Assembly: GCA_024363285.1 (NCBI GenBank)
Contig: AP024710.1
Span: forward strand, 3,380,001-3,444,000
Direction: 5' to 3'
DNA: 64,000 nucleotides
DNA from: Leptolinea sp. HRD-7
Lineage (GTDB): Bacteria; Chloroflexota; Anaerolineae; Anaerolineales; Anaerolineaceae
Made by a program: the position numbers and the translations under genes
Part shown: piece by piece, positions 29,345-37,524 of the stretch
Layout of the letters: each line of letters begins with the position of its first letter
Position numbering within the stretch: the stretch's first letter is position 1
Notes under the pieces: model-generated
The model's input: the letters and a program-made list of their open reading frames with translations, nothing else
Database searches by the model: none
What the model was told of the DNA's origin: nothing

Positions 29345-29372
29345 TTGCCCGCGGGATAGATAACCGTATAAT
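29345..29372 (+). promoter_or_regulatory. sppA promoter
   Basis: TTGCCC (29345-29350), a 16-nt spacer, TATAAT (29367-29372). The leader of about 17 nt holds the AAAGGAG ribosome site of sppA. Confidence 0.65.
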
Positions 29373-29395
29373 ACTCTTAACTCAAAGGAGTATAC

Positions 29396-30268
29396 ATGAC
29401 CATTGAAAAACCTGGAACTTCCATCAACAGACAAACGTTGATGGGTTTGGCGTTGTGGGTGATTCTTCCACTGACTGCCGGGATACTTCTATCGCTGTTT
29501 ATTCCACGGCCCAAAATTGGAATCATCTATTTGAATGACGCGATTTACGCGTACACATCACAAAATATTCAACAAGAACTGGCGGTTGCCCGCAATTCGA
29601 ACGATGTGCGGGCTGTTGTCCTGGTCATCAATTCACCCGGGGGAACGGTCACCGATACAGAATCGCTCTACCGTGAGGTGATCGCGCTTCGTAAGACCAG
29701 ACCGGTGGTGACGGTTATCGAAGGGATGGCGGCCAGCGGAGGGTATTACCTTGCCAGCGCATCTGATTTAATCTTCGCAAAAGCCAGCTCGGAGATTGGC
29801 AATATCGGTGTCATCGGTACTCGGCCGGATAAACCGGCCGTCTACGAAGATATTTACTCAACCGGTCCGTATAAAATGTGGGGTATGCCGCGTGACTCAT
29901 TCTCACGTGAACTGGAAATGCTCAAGCAGGGTTTTCTTCAGGCTGTCAAATTGGGCCGCGGTGACCGGTTAAAAATGTCGGATGAGATGATCCTTCGCGG
30001 TGAGATATATACCGGTAGTGACGCGGAACGTTTGGGAATGATAGACGGATTGGGTACCCAGAGTGAAGCAGTTGAAGCTGCCGCGCGGCTGGCGGGTCTC
30101 CGGCATTATCAGACTCTTGATCTTTTTTCCGCGGCAGGATTATCTAAACCCCAAACTAACATACCACTTGGCTTTTTCAGGCAAGATGACAGAGGAAATA
30201 TCACTGCGTATCCGGCAAAATCAGGCATCTATCTTCTTTACATTCCCGGACTTGGAGAAGTCCAATGA
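29396..30268 (+). CDS. sppA: Signal peptide peptidase SppA, S49 family
   Basis: 290 residues, the short (single-domain) form. An N-terminal membrane anchor spans about 14-36. The ClpP-like fold carries VLVINSPGGTVTDTESLY, the nucleophile Ser in EGMAASGGYYLA (about residue 117) and a candidate catalytic Lys in the following helical region (MLKQGFLQAVKLGRGDR). It should degrade released signal peptides in the membrane. Good promoter and AAAGGAG at 5 nt. The next gene starts at ATGA overlapping the stop, so the two form an operon. Confidence 0.92.
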   Translation: MTIEKPGTSINRQTLMGLALWVILPLTAGILLSLFIPRPKIGIIYLNDAIYAYTSQNIQQELAVARNSNDVRAVVLVINSPGGTVTDTESLYREVIALRKTRPVVTVIEGMAASGGYYLASASDLIFAKASSEIGNIGVIGTRPDKPAVYEDIYSTGPYKMWGMPRDSFSRELEMLKQGFLQAVKLGRGDRLKMSDEMILRGEIYTGSDAERLGMIDGLGTQSEAVEAAARLAGLRHYQTLDLFSAAGLSKPQTNIPLGFFRQDDRGNITAYPAKSGIYLLYIPGLGEVQ

Positions 30269-31830
30269 AACGATACCTTTGGATTATCGCTCTTTTCTGC
30301 TTGCTCCTGCCGGGGGCCATTACGTATTGCTGGTTTTATACTGGACCAACACGAAATGCGCCGCCCGTTCTGCCGAATTATTCCGATATTGATTTTCCCC
30401 GGCCTGTTTTTTCCACGGAAATACCATTACCCGGTTCACCCCAAAATCCGGAAACCGTAGTGTTATTTGATCTTCAACACCAAAATCAATACTCCATCTC
30501 AGAAATTGATCCGCTGGTTAGATCTATAGAGGCATTTGGCGGTGAAATAAAAATCACGTCAGAACAAACCAACCTTGAAACCAGCCTTAAATCAGCCGAT
30601 GTATTCCTGTCGGTTGCTCCAATGATGCGTTTCACGCAGCAAGAGATCACGCTGATCAGTGACTTTGTTGACCGAGGTGGCAAGCTTATTGTCATCACAG
30701 ATCCCACAAGAAATTCCATGTCAGCCATGCCCATGGGAGATACGGGGGCAAGCCCCGTAACCACAATGTTGAGTGGCACCGATAATGCCAATCTTTTGCT
30801 GGAACCATATAATATTGCCTTCAAAGATGACTACCTGTATAACTTGACCGAAAACGAAGGTAATTTCCGCAATATATTTGTTACTGAGTTTGCCAACGAC
30901 AATCTAACCCGGGGCATCAAAAAAATGGTTGTCTATGGCGGACACTCCGTCACTTCCAGTGGGATACAGATCGCGAGAACCAATGGAAAGACTCTGTCAT
31001 CCACGAATGAAGGGAATGAGACTTTCTCGGTGATCGATTTTGTCAAATATGGAGAAGGCAGTGTTTTGGCTATCGGAGATCTAAGCCTGATCACACCGGA
31101 ATATGTCCTTTCGGCAGATAATCAGATTTTTGTACAAAACCTCGCAAAATACACAACAGCCGCTCCTCGATTAAAAACACTGAGAGATTATCCGGCTTTG
31201 TTTTCCGGCAATGTTATTTTGCAGCCAACCGGCAATATTGAAGTAACAGGAGAACTACTCTCTGCGGTATCAAACCTTGAAAGTTATTTACAATTATCGC
31301 CGGGGAATTTGACAATTTCAAAAACCGAACGTGATTCAACCAGCCGGATTGTGCTATCTACGTTCACTGAAACCAAAACGACCGCGGATATCTTAAAACA
31401 ATTGAAGATTAACCTGACCCCTGCGACCGATAAGGACAGGGAAGAGACAATAGAGAAAACCGAACCAACAGCATCAGCCACACCTGGTTCAATTATCAAA
31501 CCTGAATTAACGAAAGAAGTACCGCCTATTAAGGTTACCCCTGAGTATGAAAGCACCTTGCAAGCTTTATTTAATAATGAGGATGAGACGCAAACTGGTC
31601 CCGAAATAATTGAAGTCCCATACTTTGACAGGGTCAAAACGAAAGAACTTGGACTGATCGGCTTGACACGCTCCGGAAATAAAATAACCGTGATCGTTAT
31701 GGCCTCATCACCCGCAAAAATTCAGACGTTTATCCGCAATTTATCGATCAGCGGATTATCGGGTTGTGTGATTCATGAGGATCTAGCCGCTTGCAAGGTA
31801 ACGGATTTCGCCGGTCCACCCCAGGGATAA
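30265..31830 (+). CDS. Membrane-anchored protein with a DUF4350/GATase-like domain
   Basis: 521 residues. N-terminal membrane segment at about 4-24. Residues about 60-300 look like a class I glutamine-amidotransferase-like fold of the DUF4350 kind: VVLFDLQHQNQYSISEID, ISDFVDRGGKLIVITDPTR, VIDFVKYGEGSVLAIGDLS. No nucleophile-elbow Cys is visible, so a binding role is likely. The remainder is Thr/Pro/Glu-rich (about 380-430) with a short terminal domain. Overlaps sppA by 4 nt (ATGA), which suggests a joint envelope role. DUF4350 proteins often occur with ABC or MoxR-type systems, but none is here. Confidence 0.65.
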   Translation: MKRYLWIIALFCLLLPGAITYCWFYTGPTRNAPPVLPNYSDIDFPRPVFSTEIPLPGSPQNPETVVLFDLQHQNQYSISEIDPLVRSIEAFGGEIKITSEQTNLETSLKSADVFLSVAPMMRFTQQEITLISDFVDRGGKLIVITDPTRNSMSAMPMGDTGASPVTTMLSGTDNANLLLEPYNIAFKDDYLYNLTENEGNFRNIFVTEFANDNLTRGIKKMVVYGGHSVTSSGIQIARTNGKTLSSTNEGNETFSVIDFVKYGEGSVLAIGDLSLITPEYVLSADNQIFVQNLAKYTTAAPRLKTLRDYPALFSGNVILQPTGNIEVTGELLSAVSNLESYLQLSPGNLTISKTERDSTSRIVLSTFTETKTTADILKQLKINLTPATDKDREETIEKTEPTASATPGSIIKPELTKEVPPIKVTPEYESTLQALFNNEDETQTGPEIIEVPYFDRVKTKELGLIGLTRSGNKITVIVMASSPAKIQTFIRNLSISGLSGCVIHEDLAACKVTDFAGPPQG

Positions 31831-31853
31831 TTGAATAACGGTAACAAATTATT

Positions 31854-31890
31854 AAGAGCCCGGCCTAAATTCCGGGCTCTTCCATTTTGA
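31854..31890. terminator. Bidirectional terminator between the DUF4350-like gene and cca
   Basis: Stem AAGAGCCCGG / CCGGGCTCTT with an 8-nt loop, followed by TCCATTTTG on the plus side and an A/T-rich run on the other. Confidence 0.8.
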
Positions 31891-31902
31891 ATATGATACG
31901 GG

Positions 31903-33426
31903 TCAATTGCTGGATCCTGTTTCAGCAGATCCACCCGTTCTTGCAATGATCTCGCTGGCAAATTGCAAAGCTTCTTCGCGATTGCTGATTTCACCCGCTG
32001 CCCTGGCTTCCTGAATCTGATCCAGAATAATTCCCAACCTGGGGCCCGGCTGCAATCCGAATAAAGTCATAATATCAGTTCCATTTACCAGTCTGACCGG
32101 CGAGACCCAGTTTTCGTGTTCAATAAACCAACCTTGCAGATAAACTGCGACTTTATCCAGTTCCTGTGACCAGGCATCTTGTTGCGGCATAAGGTTGGTT
32201 TTTCCCAATGAATCCGCCAGGCTGAGAAAACAGGTATCTACTCCAGCCTCTCCGGTATGTTTATAGTAACGAAATACATTACGTCGATCCGGTATTGATC
32301 GCTGATCAGAAAAATACCGGGGTTTCATATGATTGGCTGTCATTACAGCCAGCATGTTGACTTCTGCCTCGCTGAATGCCAACGACATACCAATCGAACG
32401 AACCATGTCAGCGCCTATAACCTCATGGCGGTAAAAATGGGTGCGGCCATCCGGCCCTTCCGTGCGGGTTTGCGGTTTTGCCACATCATGAAGGAGCGCC
32501 GCCAGCAGATTCAGGCTCTTTCGTGTTCGGAAGGGATTTAGCCGGATGCTGTAATGTTCTCGGATTTGATTGCGGAATCTTCCCAGCTTACCCGATGTTA
32601 AACCAAGCATCAGGTTCCCGCCATCTTCCAGTATGTTTTCAGGCTGTAAAAAGAGATCAAGCAGCCTGTCAAGGTGACTGACAACAGACAGAGTGTGCTC
32701 CCATCCGTCCATTGTGTGGGGCAGTGACTGTGTCATGCCTTTCAACGGTTGCAGATCCGGGAGAAGACGGAATAGAACATTGAATGAATCCAGCAGGCGG
32801 ATTCCACTGGCAGGCCGCGGGCCATCCAAAAGTTTCAAGAATTCATCCCGTTTACGCTCAGCAGAAACCGTATCGATCAGCGGATAGGCTTTCCGAATCA
32901 GGCCGGTGACTCCGGGAGCCAGACGCAAATTTAAACCCAGAGACATTCGCGCCGCCCGGATCATTCGTACCGGATCGTTTATAAACGCACTTTCAGAACA
33001 CGGTCGTAAGATCTTGTCCTTCAGATCTTGCATCCCATGAAGTGGGTCGCTGCCAATACCGGGTTCATGCAATTTCACCGCGATCGCGTTTATCGTGAAA
33101 TCCCGCGCTCTGAGATCTTCTTCCAGCGAAAGAGCTTGAAACCGGGCCAGGTCGATCATATAACTCTGCCCGTCTTGTTCCAGCAATACGCGGTATATCC
33201 CCCGGGATTCATCCAATGAAAAGAACGTGCCGCCCAGCGAATCTGCCGTGGTGCGGGCAATTCTTCGCGGGTCTTCCGGGAAGATCATATCGATATCATG
33301 GCACGATTTGCCGGAGAGTTGATCGCGTATTATGCCGCCAACCAACCAGGCTTCGGAAGCTGGATCGATCACCTCACGCAGACGGATCAGCAGAGGGGTT
33401 GCAAAATCTCGAGCCGGAAAGTCCAT
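31903..33426 (-). CDS. cca: CCA tRNA nucleotidyltransferase / poly(A) polymerase family with HD domain
   Basis: 507 residues. Head domain: AWLVGGIIRDQLSG, then the metal Asp pair in HDIDMIF (about 44-50). LRARDFTINAIAV and DPVRMIRAARMS are the nucleotide-recognition neck. A C-terminal HD phosphohydrolase motif is present: LLAALLHDVAKPQTR with downstream HE and ANH. It adds or repairs the 3' CCA of tRNA, or polyadenylates RNA; the fused HD domain favours a CCA enzyme of the E. coli/Chloroflexota type. The tRNA-Glu at 36023 has no encoded CCA, which fits a need for this enzyme. It begins 14 nt after the hpt stop. Confidence 0.92.
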   Translation of the reverse strand: MDFPARDFATPLLIRLREVIDPASEAWLVGGIIRDQLSGKSCHDIDMIFPEDPRRIARTTADSLGGTFFSLDESRGIYRVLLEQDGQSYMIDLARFQALSLEEDLRARDFTINAIAVKLHEPGIGSDPLHGMQDLKDKILRPCSESAFINDPVRMIRAARMSLGLNLRLAPGVTGLIRKAYPLIDTVSAERKRDEFLKLLDGPRPASGIRLLDSFNVLFRLLPDLQPLKGMTQSLPHTMDGWEHTLSVVSHLDRLLDLFLQPENILEDGGNLMLGLTSGKLGRFRNQIREHYSIRLNPFRTRKSLNLLAALLHDVAKPQTRTEGPDGRTHFYRHEVIGADMVRSIGMSLAFSEAEVNMLAVMTANHMKPRYFSDQRSIPDRRNVFRYYKHTGEAGVDTCFLSLADSLGKTNLMPQQDAWSQELDKVAVYLQGWFIEHENWVSPVRLVNGTDIMTLFGLQPGPRLGIILDQIQEARAAGEISNREEALQFASEIIARTGGSAETGSSN

Positions 33427-33440
33427 AACCGCAGGCCGGA

Positions 33441-33995
33441 TTATTCCGGCTTAAATTTATCCAGATCAACCACACCAATGAATGGCAGGTTCCGGTAGTA
33501 GTCGTCAATATCCAGACCGTACCCGAACACGAATTTGTTGGGTATGGGAAATCCGGTATATTTCACCGGGACGTCCACCTCGCGGCGTTCCGCTTTATCC
33601 AATAACGTGCACACACACAAACTGGCCGGGTTGCGTGTTTGAAGAAGTTCGATCACCGAGGCCAGTGTGTGGCCGCTATCAATAATATCCTCGACGATGA
33701 TCACATGTTTATCCTGAATGCTACAGTTCAAATCCAGTGTTATGCGCACATTACCGCTGGATTCTCGTCCACCGATTCCATAAGAAGAAACTGCCATGAA
33801 TTCAATAGCCACGGGCACATCGATGTGACGGATCAGGTCTGTTAAAAACATCACCCCGCCCCGAAGGATACAGATCATCAAAAGTTCTTTTCCGGCGTAA
33901 TCCCGGCTGATTTTTTCTCCCAGTTCAGAGATTCGTTTTTGCAGACTGTCTTCAGGTATCAAAACTTCCGCGATAAAATCGTGATAATCTATCAT
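33441..33995 (-). CDS. hpt: Hypoxanthine phosphoribosyltransferase
   Basis: Purine salvage: hypoxanthine or guanine plus PRPP gives IMP or GMP. 184 residues from ATG 33995; a TTG five codons upstream is an alternative, and neither has a strong ribosome site. The PRPP motif is HVIIVEDIIDSGHTL (about 96-110), and the flexible loop SSYGIGGRESSG and the base-binding KFVFGYGLDIDDYYRNLP are typical of HPRT. Lies between tdk and cca on the same strand, so likely one transcript. Confidence 0.95.
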   Translation of the reverse strand: MIDYHDFIAEVLIPEDSLQKRISELGEKISRDYAGKELLMICILRGGVMFLTDLIRHIDVPVAIEFMAVSSYGIGGRESSGNVRITLDLNCSIQDKHVIIVEDIIDSGHTLASVIELLQTRNPASLCVCTLLDKAERREVDVPVKYTGFPIPNKFVFGYGLDIDDYYRNLPFIGVVDLDKFKPE

Positions 33996-34032
33996 GAGAT
34001 TCTTTATCAACCTTTATTTTTCTTCGTAAGGA

Positions 34033-34602
34033 TTAGCGGGGAACTTCATGGTGCGCGCGGCAGCGAGCTTCATACATTTCCGCCGCGCCAACGATCACAA
34101 TTGGGTCGCTGTAACGCGCCGGTTTCCCGTTCACCAATCGCTGAGTACGGCTGGCCGGTCCACCACAAACCATGCAGATCGCTTGCAGTTTGTCTACGCG
34201 CTCAGCTTTCGCCATTAAAACCGGCATGCACCCAAATGGTTCAGCCCGAAAATCGGTATCCAGTCCGGCAACAATTACACGGATGCCTCTCGATATCAGT
34301 TCATCAACAACATCCAGAATAGCATCATCCAGGAACTGAGCTTCATCAATACCGACCACGGTGGTATCCGGTTCAAGATTTGCCAGAATTTCACGCGCGG
34401 TAGAGATCGGAATGGCGTCAAACGCGGAACCGGCATGTGAATTGATCTGCTCCTGTGAGTAACGCATATCAATGGCCGGTTTGTAAACCTGAACTTTCTT
34501 TTTCGCGATGACCGCCCTCCGGAGACGCCGGATCAATTCGTCAGTTTTACCGCAAAACATGGACCCGCACACCACTTCAAGTGAACCGATTGTCTCAGTC
34601 AT
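34033..34602 (-). CDS. tdk: Thymidine kinase, class II
   Basis: ATP-dependent phosphorylation of thymidine. 189 residues. P-loop [12 protein letters not shown] (about 13-24), Walker B with catalytic Glu in [10 protein letters not shown], and the thymidine-binding lasso with the zinc Cys pair [10 protein letters not shown] and a later Cys in [15 protein letters not shown] lies 6 nt before the ATG. First gene of a tdk-hpt-cca salvage/tRNA-repair cluster. Confidence 0.96.
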   Translation of the reverse strand: MTETIGSLEVVCGSMFCGKTDELIRRLRRAVIAKKKVQVYKPAIDMRYSQEQINSHAGSAFDAIPISTAREILANLEPDTTVVGIDEAQFLDDAILDVVDELISRGIRVIVAGLDTDFRAEPFGCMPVLMAKAERVDKLQAICMVCGGPASRTQRLVNGKPARYSDPIVIVGAAEMYEARCRAHHEVPR

Positions 34603-34655
34603 GACATCCTCAGGGAGATTTTTGATTTATTCTATACCAAACAGGCTCGGAGCAT

Positions 34656-34694
34656 ATTAAAAATATCAGGCAGGTAAGATAACTACCTGCCTGA
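34656..34694 (-). terminator. Terminator after the bL31 fusion gene
   Basis: Stem TCAGGCAGGTA / TACCTGCCTGA with a 7-nt loop (34666-34694). On the minus strand it is followed by TATTTTTAAT. Confidence 0.85.
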
Positions 34695-34716
34695 AAAAAT
34701 ATTCGGAATGCGATAC

Positions 34717-35193
34717 TTACGCGGCGACTTCTTCAGCCCCAGCCGGGAGTTCGTATCCCATCTGGCGGAGTTTTTTCTTAAGATCGATCAGGGATTTACG
34801 GCCGAAACCCTCGATAGCCAGAACAGAATCTTCGCCTTCGCCCAGTTTGGTGATGAACTGGCCGACATTGATGATGCCAGCTTTGGCAAGAGCTTCGGTC
34901 GGCCGGCTGCCAAGAGCCAATTCGGCAATGGGGCGCTCAGGAGAGACTTTGGCAGTCTCACGGGCTTTCTTTATGTCAACCATTTCCTGGCGGGCTTGCA
35001 GTTTCTTGTAGAAGCGATCAACCTGACCTTCCACGTCCAGAATACGCTGCTGCTGGCCGGTAAAGAACGGGTGGCATTTTGAGCACACCTCGGTGTGGAT
35101 AACTTTCTTGGTGGACCCGGTGGTCCAGGTATTGCCGCAGGCGCAAATCACCTGCGCGTCAGTATAAAATGTTGGGTGGATACCCTTCTTCAT
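34717..35193 (-). CDS. rpmE: Ribosomal protein bL31 fused to an RNA polymerase alpha-CTD-like domain
   Basis: 158 residues, about twice the normal bL31. Residues 1-70 are a clear zinc-containing bL31: [20 protein letters not shown] with Cys17, Cys19, Cys37 and Cys40 ([10 protein letters not shown]). After a basic helix, residues about 88-150 match the helix-hairpin-helix C-terminal domain of the RNA polymerase alpha subunit: [33 protein letters not shown], and [20 protein letters not shown]. That domain normally binds UP-element DNA and activators. The frame and codon use are continuous, so the fusion looks real. Downstream of rplU and rpmA on the same strand. Confidence 0.9.
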   Translation of the reverse strand: MKKGIHPTFYTDAQVICACGNTWTTGSTKKVIHTEVCSKCHPFFTGQQQRILDVEGQVDRFYKKLQARQEMVDIKKARETAKVSPERPIAELALGSRPTEALAKAGIINVGQFITKLGEGEDSVLAIEGFGRKSLIDLKKKLRQMGYELPAGAEEVAA

Positions 35194-35277
35194 TGCGAAC
35201 TACCATCCTTTCAAAGGAATTGACTGCATCCGGCATTCCAGCCTGTGGATGACGGTGCAGCAGCCTTGCCTTTTGTG

Positions 35278-35550
35278 TTACGCCGCCGCTGTTTCTGCAA
35301 CAGGGTCAACCGAGACCATTTTTTGGCCATTCGGCAGGGTGGCGAACACGACGACACCTTCAGAGGTCGCGAACAGGGTATCGTCTTTACCGATATCAAC
35401 ATTGCGACCGGGCTTGATACGGGTTCCACGCTGGCGCACGAGGATGTTACCGGAGAGAACATGTTCCCCGGCGAACTTCTTCACGCCCAGCCGCTGTGCA
35501 TTACTATCGCGTCCGTTGCGGGTTGAACCGCCGCCTTTTTTATGTGCCAT
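35278..35550 (-). CDS. rpmA: Ribosomal protein bL27
   Basis: 90 residues: [20 protein letters not shown] is the conserved N-terminus that reaches the peptidyl-transferase centre, and [20 protein letters not shown] follows. The mature-like N-terminus has no Firmicutes-type cleavable extension. Starts 5 nt after the rplU stop. Confidence 0.98.
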   Translation of the reverse strand: MAHKKGGGSTRNGRDSNAQRLGVKKFAGEHVLSGNILVRQRGTRIKPGRNVDIGKDDTLFATSEGVVVFATLPNGQKMVSVDPVAETAAA

Positions 35551-35555
35551 TGTTT

Positions 35556-35873
35556 CTACTCCATTTCAATCGAGTTGATCATCAAGCGGGTATATTTTTC
35601 GCGATGACCAGTTTTGACACGGATGCGTTTCTTGGGGCGGTATTTGAAGACCACCAGCTTGGGACCTTTTACTTCATCTTCCACGGTGGCTTTGATCGTG
35701 GCGCCTTTCACGCTCGGCGTGCCGACTTTGACGGTTTCTCCGTCAACAACCAGAAGAACCGAATCCAGTTTGATTTCCTGGCCGGCTTCTATGTTCATGC
35801 GGTCCACATCAATCGTGGTACCTTCGACGGCTTTGTACTGCTTGCCGCCACACTCTAAAATGGCATATTTCAT
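35556..35873 (-). CDS. rplU: Ribosomal protein bL21
   Basis: 105 residues from ATG 35873, preceded by GGAGAGG; the frame extends four codons further with no ribosome site. [18 protein letters not shown] is the family N-terminus, and [20 protein letters not shown] is the signature near the C-terminus. Assembles early into the large subunit next to 23S rRNA. Standard rplU-rpmA order. Confidence 0.98.
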   Translation of the reverse strand: MKYAILECGGKQYKAVEGTTIDVDRMNIEAGQEIKLDSVLLVVDGETVKVGTPSVKGATIKATVEDEVKGPKLVVFKYRPKKRIRVKTGHREKYTRLMINSIEME

Positions 35874-35944
35874 TAGCCTCTCCAATCTTCACTTCGCCGC
35901 AATCCGCGCCTTGTTTCGTTGACCCGTTTGCGGGGAAGTTGGGG

Positions 35945-35972
35945 ATGAAAACCGCCGGTCTCCCGGCGGTTT
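35945..35972 (-). terminator. Terminator downstream of tRNA-Glu
   Basis: Stem AAACCGCCGG / CCGGCGGTTT (35949-35972) with a 4-nt loop. On the minus strand it ends in TTTT. It separates the tRNA from rplU. Confidence 0.65.
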
Positions 35973-36022
35973 GATCACTCGGGATTATATCCCATCTCGT
36001 GACGTCTTTTTTGCGTCACCAG

Positions 36023-36095
36023 TGCCTCCACGGAGATTCGAACTCCGGTTTTAGCCTTGAAAGGGCTGCGTCCTGGTCCCCTAGACGATGGAGGC
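36023..36095 (-). tRNA. tRNA-Glu (anticodon UUC)
   Basis: On the minus strand GCCTCCA (acceptor) pairs with GGAGGC at the end, 73 nt. The anticodon stem AGCC / GGCT encloses CTTTCAA, anticodon TTC. The T arm is CCGGAGTTCGAATCTCCG. The discriminator is A and no CCA is encoded. It stands between the LysE gene and the ribosomal-protein genes. Confidence 0.96.
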
Positions 36096-36152
36096 AACGG
36101 ACAGAATTTTACCAGATAGTACCGCACGGTCAAGGATTTTTCAAGGCAATTT

Positions 36153-36791
36153 TTATCCAATTTTTCCCGTGAGACTTAAAAGGCTGGCTACGGCCAAAAG
36201 TCCGAAAACGGTAATAATCGCCCCAGATATTCGGTTAACCCAGATCAACCCGGTGGTGGTAAATTGACGACGGAACAACCCCACACCGGTAGAAAGGCAT
36301 AACCACCACAACGCGGAACCGATCACCACACCCAGAACCAGCAAACCGGCGGTAGCATATCCTTCTCCGTTATTGACCAGCCCCATCCCGGCGAAGATCG
36401 CCGCGAAGGAGAGAATGGTCATCGGGTTGGTAACGGTGAGGAAGAACGTGGACAGGTAATCACCAAAGATGGTGGAACTGGTTGATGCTGAGGCGGCTTC
36501 ATCCGCCGGTTTGGATAGCAGCGTTTTTATACCCAGATAGATCAGGAATGCGCCGCCGATCAACCGCAGCCAGAATTGCTGGCTCACCAGAAAGCTGGAG
36601 ATGAACGTTAGCCCGAAAGCCGCCACACAGCCGTACAGGCCGTCCGCCGTGGCCGCGCCCAGCCCGGAGACCAGGCCCGAAAGCCGCCCGTTGCTGATCG
36701 TCCGCCGGATGCACAGCACCCCGATCGGCCCGACCGGCGCGGCGATAGAAAATCCCATGATGATGCCTCTGATGATGACCGGTAATTCCAT
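36153..36791 (-). CDS. LysE/RhtB-family amino-acid exporter
   Basis: 212 residues with six hydrophobic helices. Family signature GFSIAAPVGPIGVLCIRRTI near the N-terminus, GLGAATADGLYG, and FFLTVTNPMTILSFAAIFAG in the middle. Such proteins export amino acids or their derivatives by proton antiport; the substrate cannot be predicted here. A TATAAT (revcomp, near 36840) would leave a leader of about 45 nt. The tRNA-Glu gene lies just downstream. Confidence 0.9.
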   Translation of the reverse strand: MELPVIIRGIIMGFSIAAPVGPIGVLCIRRTISNGRLSGLVSGLGAATADGLYGCVAAFGLTFISSFLVSQQFWLRLIGGAFLIYLGIKTLLSKPADEAASASTSSTIFGDYLSTFFLTVTNPMTILSFAAIFAGMGLVNNGEGYATAGLLVLGVVIGSALWWLCLSTGVGLFRRQFTTTGLIWVNRISGAIITVFGLLAVASLLSLTGKIG

Positions 36792-36903
36792 GATAGCCCC
36801 GTTGTCTGGTGAGATGAAAGCATGATAACAAGGTTACATTATAGGAAATCAATCGAATTATTACCAGTACCCATCAGAGTAATATCGTAAGTCATGGTAT
36901 AGG

Positions 36904-36909
36904 TATAAT
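36904..36909 (+). promoter_or_regulatory. Candidate leaderless -10 box of the 70-residue protein gene
   Basis: TATAAT ends 6 nt before ATG 36916. No Shine-Dalgarno sequence and no clear -35. Confidence 0.45.
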
Positions 36910-36915
36910 AAATTT

Positions 36916-37128
36916 ATGAGTGATGATGACCGTTTGAAAAAAATTGACCGCAGCGTGATCTCGGTGGTCACCAGAGAAGAGGCACACCGTCAGGATATTG
37001 CCTACTGGAAATCTCGAACACCGGAAGAACGGCTTGAAGCATTGGAGAGTCTGAGGCAAACCGTCTATGGGTATGATCCGGCTGTCACCCGACTTCAAAG
37101 AGTTCTTGAAATTATTGAACGAGAATAA
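36916..37128 (+). CDS. Small charged helical protein paired with a nucleotidyltransferase
   Basis: 70 residues, no membrane span. Very polar: DDDRLKKIDRS, then a HRQDIAYWKSRTPEERLEAL helix and LQRVLEIIERE. I know this only as a recurring small partner encoded just upstream of nucleotidyltransferase genes in several phyla, with no assigned biochemistry. Its 3' end overlaps the next gene by 62 nt in another frame, which implies coupled expression. Could be an antitoxin, a chaperone or a regulatory subunit; undetermined. Confidence 0.7.
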   Translation: MSDDDRLKKIDRSVISVVTREEAHRQDIAYWKSRTPEERLEALESLRQTVYGYDPAVTRLQRVLEIIERE

Positions 37129-37516
37129 TGTCAGATATCTTCTAGTCGGTGGATATGCTGTTGCGTTTCATGGATATCCCCGAAATACAGGAGATTTGGA
37201 TATTTGGATTGCGTGCGATTCTGCTAATGCGAGCAACATCACTAAAGCTCTGCGCGATTTTGGGTTCAGTGATACTGCTTTACGAGAGGAATTATTTACC
37301 AACCCTAAAATAGTTATTCGAATGGGTGTGCCCCCGTATAGAATTGAGATATTGACTACAGTTGATGGAATTGAATTTGAATCCAGTTATTCCAATAGGA
37401 TAATTGAGAAAATCGACGACATCGAAATCTCCATCCTTTCCAAGAAGGATCTGATTGAGAATAAATTATCCGCTGGTCGGAATAAAGATCTAGATGATGT
37501 TGAGAATCTGAAATAG
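37067..37516 (+). CDS. Minimal nucleotidyltransferase (MNT/AbiEii-like)
   Basis: 149 residues; ATG 37067, or 37073 as an alternative. The pol-beta-type nucleotidyltransferase motif is clear: VGGYAVAFHGYPRNTGDLDI (GG ... DxD, about 27-46), with a third acidic residue probably in YRIEILT. The C-terminal segment, ISILSKKDLIENKLSAGRNK then DLDDVENL, is typical of DUF6036/AbiEii-like proteins that modify targets with NMP or CMP. Overlaps the 70-residue gene. Such pairs can act as toxin-antitoxin or phage-defence modules; here that is an inference. Confidence 0.8.
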   Translation: MGMIRLSPDFKEFLKLLNENNVRYLLVGGYAVAFHGYPRNTGDLDIWIACDSANASNITKALRDFGFSDTALREELFTNPKIVIRMGVPPYRIEILTTVDGIEFESSYSNRIIEKIDDIEISILSKKDLIENKLSAGRNKDLDDVENLK

Positions 37517-37524
37517 TCAGGAAA

